From NCBI GenBank assembly GCA_932521025.1, contig OW051471.1, positions 3,472,001-3,536,000 of the forward strand: a stretch of 64,000 bases of DNA. The letters run 5' to 3'. Under the pieces are notes generated by a model that did no database searches, was not told where the DNA came from, and worked only from the letters and a program-made list of their open reading frames with translations. The stretch is from Oscheius onirici. Lineage: Eukaryota > Nematoda > Chromadorea > Rhabditida > Rhabditidae. This document shows positions 57,301 through 64,000 of the stretch, piece by piece (position 1 is the stretch's first letter; every line of letters starts with the position of its first letter). Made by a program: the position numbers and the translations under genes.

Positions 57301-58535
57301 CCTTTAGGGAGGGTATTTGAAAGAGTATAAGGTTCGGAATCAATCCATACCTAAACAAATGTTCTATCGGTCTACAGTCTCGAGAGTCAATAAACTCAGA
57401 ACTGTAGGGAGCAATGTATGGTTGGATACTCAGCAAGAAACTTATACACGGACAACTTGACTTCAACAGTGAATGAAGGTTGACTTCAACAGTTCAACGT
57501 TGAAACGTCATTTGTTTCCATCCGTCCCGTGAGAAACTACTCTGTTGTAACATTGGAACGGACTGAGCTGTAAAGTTTCTAACTGAACATACCTTCATTC
57601 ACTTTTGAGGGAAATTTGGCAGAACATCAAGAAGGCCAAAAGCTTGTCTTGGGTAGAGGAAAATTGTTGAGATAAATAAAAAATTCGCTTAGAGTACGAG
57701 CCAGAGAACCATTTAGTGTTCAAATTCTCCAGCTGAATTAAAAGAGACAACAAGCTTGAAAAAAGAGTTTCCATCATTAACTGTTTTCGGCTCGTAAAGT
57801 TAAGTCGTTTTTGTTTGTGTTATGGACGTAAAAAAGAGCCTGTTTTCACGTGTGAGAAGACGATAAAAAAACTGTTTTGATCAATGAGTCAAACGGGTCC
57901 AAAATTAGCCTATGAGGTCATAGGAACTCCCGGAAAACATTGTTAACTTCATAACCGACACCTGTTGACCAAACCAAATTAGCACGTAACAATTCAATTC
58001 GGTGACTATAGATAGTTTTTACAAACTGTGCTTAAACCAGCCGAGATTCGACCAACAAATAACTGGTAGGCTTTTCTTCTGATCTCATTGAGTTCCTAAA
58101 GAAACTTCTACATAAAATGTCGACAATCAAGTCCTAATTGTAGGAATTGTAGTCTCTCTCTGTCTGTGATTACACGACTAGTTTGACCTGAACCCCGAGA
58201 TATCCATATCGAGCCCAGTTGTGCAAAGAAACCCACACTCTCCCATGGCTCACCCTACGTGGCGGGAAAGTTGTCTGTATCAAATTTCGAGCCTCTCCCT
58301 TCTCCTCCTCATCGACTTCCTGTTCCGATTGTTTTAGTCGTGATTAAGCCTCGGAGATTTATGGCCTCTGCATTGTGCCACAGCTGTGTTGTAAGGTCGT
58401 AAAGAGGGAAGAGAGAGACTTTTCGAAATGTATAAACATTGACTCCGATTGATTCAGTCCTTTAATAGAAAGATACTAACCTTCTGTGAGAGTGACAGCT
58501 AGGAGCTGGACCAACAAAAGACATGACAATCGCAT
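54394..58535 (-). CDS. Single-pass membrane protein with a three-finger (Ly-6/activin-receptor-like) ectodomain
   Basis: Five exons with matched phases: 58535-58481, 56186-56094, 55404-55298, 54735 to about 54493, and a last one ending at 54394. Signal peptide MRLSCLLLVQLLAVTLTEG is followed by ten cysteines in the three-finger order: VKCFC, SCD, LC, FCF, HC, RC, then ICTCTTDFCN with the diagnostic C-terminal CN. A Pro/Arg-rich stalk and one membrane helix (SIVVLLVIIPLAVGGSAVIF) precede a very short cytoplasmic tail (HYANSQGENTLPAFPSHL). There is no kinase domain, so this is not a TGF-beta receptor. Worms have many such receptor-like proteins of unknown ligand. If the last 48-nt intron is not used, the stop is at 54484 instead. 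Intron 1 is 2.3 kb with family-B repeats. Minus-strand AATAAA lies at 54316-54321. Confidence 0.72.
56284..56325 (-). repeat. Dispersed repeat family B, copy 3
   Basis: On the minus strand this reads TTTTAAATTGCTCCCAAGTCTCTGTCTGTCAGC, matching the 37.66-kb copy. A fourth copy at 56521-56573 (minus) reads ATGGCTCCCAAGTCTGTGTG...GAAGCTCT...GAGGATAAA. Both are in intron 1 of the three-finger gene. Confidence 0.55.
56580..58480. other. Rest of the three-finger gene first intron
   Basis: No coding frame, RNA gene or inverted repeat was recognised here beyond the repeats listed. Confidence 0.35.
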
Positions 58536-59499
58536 AGCCGCATTAGGCGGACATCGAGGAGGAAAGTGGGGCGAGGGAGGGGCGGAGTCTCCTCCGCTCT
58601 CTTTTCTTCGAGGCGACGTCTCCTGAGGGTCCCCGATTATGAAACCAATTTCGGAGTCTCTCTCTAACTGATTATTAAGTTATTAACGATTCTTCTCCTC
58701 ACTTCTCGTGCTCCACGAAGACGCAGAAAGAAGACTACAATCGTGAGGAAAGTGGACTAACAAGCGAGTCCTTTGATTCGCTAATGAGGCGGAGATAAAT
58801 GAGTTGAGGAGTGAGAGAGGGGAATGAATACAAGACTAGTCGAGTGACAATGGACTGGGGGAGAACATAACATGAGACTGGACAATGGCGGATAGTAGTA
58901 GTGTGCACGTTTGGTGAGGATCTGGAAAGAGTACTGGAGATGATAGATGGAGATGTGAACCCTACTGTGAGATATGTGAGGAAGGTTCGAAAGAAAGTTT
59001 AAATCGGAACAGATGACTTAAGTAAACTATCCTGTAATGGAGGTATCGTCTTCCTCGAAGCGAATACATTTCAAAATTTACGGTCTGAACTTGTTGCGCA
59101 CCTCAAAGCTTATGCAGTCTCTGTGAATTGTAGTCGGCAATTGTTGTCTATCCGGCATATTTTAGGGTTTCTTGAACAAGTTCTACCGAGACAAGAAGAA
59201 AGAAGTGGAGCTTCTTCATTCTGGTTCTGGAGACTATGCAGAAGAAGACCACCAGAAATCCTTTTAAAGGGAGTCTCGACTTGACTCTGGGAGAAACTTT
59301 TGAAAACAACTAAATCTTTCAGTTGCAATCCTAAAAAACACATACAAAACAAACTAAACTTTCCAACTAATTGTAAGCTGTTTCTTCCAGAGTCTTTGTC
59401 AAGTCGAGACTTGTCGAACGTCTCAATTTATAAGAAGTCGCTGACTAAAAGCCATACGTGTTTGCTGCAGCGCCATCGGACGGACGTCTCTACCCAAGA
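58536..59499. other. Intergenic region between divergent genes
   Basis: No gene. A TATA-like TTTATAAG at about 59427 lies 70 bases before the ATG at 59500 and could serve that gene; TTTGCTGCAG at 59461-59470 is an acceptor-like match. Confidence 0.35.
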
Positions 59500-61279
59500 A
59501 TGCGTCTTCTGGCCGTCACCATCGTCGCTGGGCTACATCTGGTCAGCGTCAGTGGCATCTACGCTCCCTTCATGGAAAAGTCTGCTGCTGTCACAAATCC
59601 CGTTCTACCGGAAAATCTTCGCTCCTGCAGGGAAAACGAGCTCGTTCTGAACAAGACAAAGTCGACGCCTCTCAATTACCCGATTCCTTGCAACGTGGCC
59701 AACAGCTTCTTCGTCACTGGTGACTTTCAACCGACAGACAAGCGTGGAGAACCGGAGATCAGTGGTTGCTACTACTGTGACACACCTGGAACCAACTCCG
59801 ATATCTGTGATCCCAGCAAGCTGCAGACAGCCGTCATGACTGGAACGAGTGTCGCAGGCCGCACCATGTTCACGGAAACTGCTAGCTGTTCAATCGAAGC
59901 CGGCAAGATCAAAAAGCCTCAACTGAAGCAGCGATTCGCTCGGATTGACAGACTCAAGGACGCTGAAGAGGTCAACAACTTCCATGTCAAGACCGTGCCC
60001 AACTTTATCCAGCCGGTTAGTTTTCTTCATTGTTCGAGTATAAGCCACGAAGTAGTCGAGGTAAGAGCTACCAAACCGTATCTTGATCGAGTACGGTCTT
60101 GGTAGTTTCTACTCGGCAACCTTTTGACTTTCTTTTTTTTTGCGCTAACTCTATGCTATTCAGATAAATGATGTCGTCGCGAGCTACTCCGAGAGCTTCT
60201 ACGCTGACACCTTCAACTGGCAGGAAGCGCCAGTTGTCAAATGCCGCGGATGTCTCGGTGGAGCCTATCTTCAATTCCAAGGTGCTGTGAACCGGTTCTT
60301 CGACATTGAGCTCTTCCCCGCCAAGAAGTGTGAATGGATCATTTTCTGCTTCGACCACAAGAGGGCTTCTGCTCCCTTCAAGTGCGAACGCAAAGCCGAG
60401 GTCTATCTCTTCCTACACAACGGAATCGTCCACTCGGGCAATCGTCAGTCGGCTTTTGCTATGAACCTGGAGTACGGAAGGAGCATTCGCATGAAGAGAA
60501 CGAACGGAACTGCCTCCAGGTTCTGGATCACCAGCGGACAGAACGAGCGTCTGGTTCTTGAGCAATTCAACACGGGAGAGTTCATCGTCATGGCCATGTC
60601 TCATCACGATTGTCTGGAAGCGCCGATCCAAGGAACGAGAACTTTTGGCAGCTCGAGTTTCGTGAATCCGAAGCCGACGGATCCCAACCGAGTCAATCCG
60701 AGAGAACCTATGAAGATTATCACGGAGGACGATGGCAAAAAAGATGCAGCGGATCACAACGAAGTGGCATTGAGTGATCTCGGTGCTGCACAAAAAGTAG
60801 ACGCTCTGAGCGAGCCCTCGACGACGACCGAGAAGGTGCTGAACATTACTGCTGCTCCGACGACTGAGGTTCCGACTCAACCTCCAAGTTTCATGGGATT
60901 GGTTGCTCCGAAGTACGACAACGAAGCTGGAAAGGCGCAGTATAAGGGCTGGCTCACATGGGCCTACTTCTACGGGAGTCTGACCGGCACACTGATCGGG
61001 TTCCTCATCTGTGCTCTGCTCTTCTTCCTCATCCGTCGTACCGTCTACCGTGACTGGTACCGCGGCATGTACAAGCGCTACGGATGCGACGCCTCTGGAA
61101 CCACTGGTGGAGTCACTGGAGCCGAGTTTGGAGCCACGACCACGGGTGGCAATACAACTATCGGATCGACGACTGCTGGAGCCACGACGGGAGCCACGAT
61201 GGGCGAGACGACAGGTGGCACGACGAGCGGCGATGTAACCACCGGGGGTACAGGAACCAGGTCCATGATCACCATATAA
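59500..61279 (+). CDS. Type I membrane protein with a Cys-bearing ectodomain and Gly/Thr-rich tail, unknown function
   Basis: Two exons (59500-60015, 60164-61279) give 543 residues. Signal peptide MRLLAVTIVAGLHLVSVSG. The ectodomain has paired cysteines (ISGCYYCDTPG, DICDP, VKCRGCLGG, KKCEWIIFCFD, FKCERK), an RKAEVYLFLHNGIVHSG beta-rich segment and N-glycosylation sites (LNKTK, TNGTAS, LNITAA). An acidic, Thr/Pro-rich stalk leads to one membrane helix (LTGTLIGFLICALLFFLI), a basic stop-transfer (RRTVYRDWYRGMYKRYG) and an unusual cytoplasmic tail of about 70 residues made of Gly/Thr/Ala repeats (GATTTGGNTTIGSTTAG). The CRGC...CEWIIFCFD order hints at a worm cuticle/surface or CUB-like domain, but I do not recognise the family. 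The tail is repetitive at DNA level and opens long spurious frames on the other strand. Confidence 0.85.
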
Positions 61280-61482
61280 ATGAAGACTTGTGGTGTTCCG
61301 AAGAATTGTTTCTCTTTCCTCTTCTAGTGTTTCCAGAATTGTCTTGGCTTCTCGTTTATTTACAGTTCTTATTGTTAGTGGAATTGTCTGAAGAGGAGAC
61401 TCTACAGGAGAAGGAACTTTGCTTTCTTGCGATCTTCTTCTAGTCTCCAGAAGTAGCATTACCCTGAAATCGCCACTTCTTG

Positions 61483-61499
61483 CCCCCCCCCCCCCCCCC
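61483..61499. repeat. Poly-C tract
   Basis: A run of about 16 C in the 3' flank of the type I membrane protein gene. Confidence 0.6.
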
Positions 61500-61920
61500 T
61501 GGTCCTAGTAGAACTTTCGTAAGAAACCCTAGAAAAGAAACCCGATTTTCAGGGGAAAAGTTTCTAATTTTGAATTCTCATGCTGTACTCCCAGTCAATT
61601 CTCGATTCTGTCGTCTGGTCTGCTCCTTTTGTTCTCTTCATTCGATTTTCTTCTGTGACCTGTATGTCATTTGACAGAATTACTTGTTACATCACCGTAA
61701 AACAGGAAACTGGCGTAAAATAAGAATCTTTAGACTTTATTCACAGCTCTTTCAGGATTGATTTGGTATGAGAGAAAGGGTCCGTCTGTATCACAGACGG
61801 GGCAGTGGGAGACAGGAAGAGAAGTTAGGAAAAAGATTGATCACAAGACGAAGGAGAGAGGACTCTTCAATAGTAGTTTAAAAGACACCCGTAGTAGTTG
61901 ACACCCGTAGTTTCTTTGAC

Positions 61921-63675
61921 TCACAGAATTAGACCGAAAAGGAGGAGAGGGACGAGCGAAAAGACTGGAAGAGAGGCTGGAGAGCAGGGTTCATGCATTG
62001 CCAGCTCCTGAAATTTGTTTTGATGTGAGTTAAAAGTATCTAACCTCATCGATAGAATTGTAGCACATGGCTTTTGAGCTGGCCGGTCTTTTGTGCGGCG
62101 GCATGTCACAGGTCTCTGGGACAGGATCCGGAGGATCTTGTCTCTCGAATCCGAAGGGAACCTCTCCCGGATCTTGGATGGGACAGGCCTGTTCATCGTA
62201 ACAAAGTGAGCTCTTCTCCTCCTGAGTCAGCCAAACCATTACCAGATTTGTGCCCTCGACGAACGAGGCCTGCATCTTTCTGAAAGCCATTAGTTGAGTT
62301 TTGGAAGAAATTTTGAAAATTAAATTTGCGAAAATACTCACACTGAGCATTTTGTAGTGGGACAGGGTCTCTCGTAACGACCACCGTCGACCAGACTGGC
62401 CGAAACTGGACGTCGACCCTCCCTGTTGGCATAGTAAAAGTAGCTGGCTTTGGCACAGGGTACTCCTTCTTGGCCTTCGTGGAAAGACGATGTGTAGGCA
62501 TCAGAACCACCGACAAAGAATGGCAGAAGAGAGAAGGAACGAAGAGAGTAAATCAGACGGAAGGAAAAGTTCCACAAGGTTCGGAGGAGCCAACGGAAGG
62601 GCTGAAAAGGCTCGATTGGATGAGAGATCGGAGCTTTAAATTGGTCCAAGACTATATAGTGGGTACTGTAATTTCAGTTTCAGCAAATTAGGTAGCGATG
62701 GGAATAGTTTCGCCTGCTGTTTAGAGTAACTGAACGTGGCGACCATAAAAACGGTTTTCCCCTTTCCACAACACACACTTATGTACACTTATTTTTCAGG
62801 CTGAAGATGGCTTTTCCAAACTTTCAGTAGTTCTGCTAAGTTGTAGCTCTTGACTTTCTCTGCAACTTTCCAGAACACCAAAAAGTTTGAAAATGCTATC
62901 TTGAATTCTAAAAAGGTCGCATACGCAATTGCGTATTCTCGGAATGGTGGGCTTCAATTAGAACTCTTGCTACTAACACAACCAACGAATAGAAAAATGT
63001 GTCATGCACACCTGATTCGAGTTGGCCGACTGAACAACGACCTTCTTCTCCTTGCACATTGCCTGGTGATCGATATAGCGGAGCCTGAAACATTTCCGTA
63101 AATACCACCCATTTGAAAAACATATGCGCAAAAAGACAAAAGCTGACTCGGTCTTTGAGCAAAGTTTGTCGATCACGGAATTCTGAGACTCTAGTGGTAT
63201 CTTCATTGTCGGTGCGGTCTCGAACCCTTGGTCTCGAGCACCCGGGGCGGACACTTTGCCAATCGGCCATGACTCACTTTGTGTAGAATCTCTTTTCGAC
63301 GAGCAAGGCCATAGCGCGCTGGCTGACGCGATTGATATCACCGAACCAGTGGCCAATATGTTTTCCCTTTCCTATCGGATCCTAAACTCTTTTTAATTTT
63401 TTATCTGAATTCAAAATTACCGCCAAATAGTCCTCGTAAGAGATGCCCAGTTGGTTACTGTAGTAGACGTAACCATGTTCATCCAGAAGAACACACCACT
63501 TTCTCTCGTCGGAAGGAGCACAGCCATGTTCGCCGAGCATGTTGACCACATAATCGTAGGCAAATTCCATGCCGGCTACTCCGAGAAGAGCATTTCCCAT
63601 ATAGACGGCTTTGGTGGCTTGCGAGAGCATGGTCAAGTTCTCGTTGAGACCGTAGTTGGTCAGCTGGGTCTCGGA
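61921..63675 (-). CDS. Voltage-gated calcium channel alpha2-delta subunit, C-terminal part (5' end beyond window)
   Basis: Alpha2-delta is an auxiliary extracellular subunit that traffics CaV channels to the surface. Five or six exons are seen: [20 protein letters not shown] (63675-63419, family 'AVYI-NALLGVVG'), [20 protein letters not shown], then [20 protein letters not shown] (63375-63278), [10 protein letters not shown] (63085-63013), [16 protein letters not shown] with [17 protein letters not shown] (to about 62342), [20 protein letters not shown] (about 62283-62046), and the last exon ending in a hydrophobic tail [12 protein letters not shown] (stop at 61921). Such a tail fits a GPI-anchor signal or single helix, as known for the family. 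Phases agree where checked. Earlier exons, with the VWA domain, lie beyond the right edge. Minus-strand AATAAA is near 61737. Confidence 0.85.
63205..63268 (-). repeat. tRNA-like fragment in an alpha2-delta intron
   Basis: On the minus strand: TGGCCGATTGGCAAAGTG (A-box-like) and AAGGGTTCGAGACCGC (B box), tRNA-like spacing. T-stem pairing fails after two pairs, so it is a tRNA-derived repeat or pseudo-tRNA and not a working gene. Confidence 0.4.
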
Positions 63676-63689
63676 CTGGAATTGGATTG

Positions 63690-64000
63690 ATTGGACAGCG
63701 AGTATTGGAGGACATTTTAGAACTATGGAATTTGATCAGAACTTTTTTGAAGTTCTTTCAATTTTTCTCCAGGTTCTTTTCAAGTTTTCGTATCAGTTTC
63801 TTGGCAATTAGACTACCTGTTGGAACATCCGCATGTCACTTGTTCAGCCGTATGGTCACTCTCTCAAAACTTTTTCGGCTACTGAACTGTTCAGTAGACT
63901 TGTTAACCCTCTGAATCTTTTGGAGCTATTAGAACTGACCCAAACACTTCCCTTGTTCAATATTCTGCAGATCCCAAAAAAAAAACACTGTAATCACCTT
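63690..64000. other. Probable alpha2-delta intron at the right edge
   Basis: No exon was recognised between 63690 and the window end on the minus strand. The stretch is T-rich on the plus strand. Confidence 0.4.

Noticed and set aside
60413-61459. Open frame of 348 codons on the minus strand
   Set aside because: Antisense to the type I membrane protein and its repetitive Gly/Thr tail; Arg/Ser-rich shadow composition.

Overview
The window is eukaryotic nuclear DNA from an invertebrate animal, most likely a nematode. Genes are cut by many very short introns (about 28-50 nt) with GT donors and T-rich TTTCAG acceptors. Many starts sit a few bases after a TTTCAG-type acceptor, which suits spliced-leader trans-splicing or 5'UTR introns. 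The gene content also points to worms: a TWK-type two-pore K+ channel, an SH2 tyrosine kinase and a TTBK/CK1-like kinase side by side, a three-finger-domain single-pass receptor, and small secreted Cys-rich proteins. The species cannot be named from the sequence. Exon limits were read by eye from splice signals and reading frame.

Layout. 1-415 (+): 3' end of a phospholipid scramblase with an apparent frameshift. 2494-4132 (-): PrimPol primase-polymerase. 5218-6618 (+): SPSB3-like SPRY/SOCS-box protein. 6915-7644: Tc1/mariner-type foldback element. 9042-10625 (+): secreted Cys-rich protein. 10701-15775 (-): LIV-1-type ZIP zinc transporter whose 3.8-kb intron holds a nest of inverted-repeat elements (11568-14794). 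16766-17967 (+) YPEL5 and 18136-20363 (+) OTUD5 may form an operon. 20627-22305 (+): TSSK-like kinase. About 22370-24165 (+): non-LTR retrotransposon remnant with an endonuclease but no reverse transcriptase. 24193-28131 (-): ASPM, with a tandem array of IQ exon-plus-intron units. 28764-29780: two more foldback elements. 31521-33176 (+): small secreted Cys-rich peptide with a palindromic element in its intron. 33633-35473 (-): SH2 tyrosine kinase. 36046-37538 (-): TTBK/CK1-like kinase. 39681-44836 (-): K2P channel with a decayed gene in its first intron. About 44.9-49.7 kb: gene-poor and repeat-bearing. 49759-51107 (-): DAZ/Boule RNA-binding protein. 51753-54052 (+): atlastin. 54394-58535 (-): three-finger receptor-like protein. 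59500-61279 (+): type I membrane protein with a Gly/Thr-rich tail. 61921 to the right edge (-): C-terminal part of a voltage-gated calcium channel alpha2-delta subunit.

The genes do not form one pathway. Several (SH2 and TTBK/CK1 kinases, TSSK-like kinase, DAZ) belong to families that are germline- or sperm-linked in animals, so a loose male-germline neighbourhood is possible, but that is inference. The intergenic and intronic DNA is rich in non-autonomous elements, mostly with long terminal inverted repeats flanked by TA, tRNA-like fragments, and at least three dispersed repeat families.
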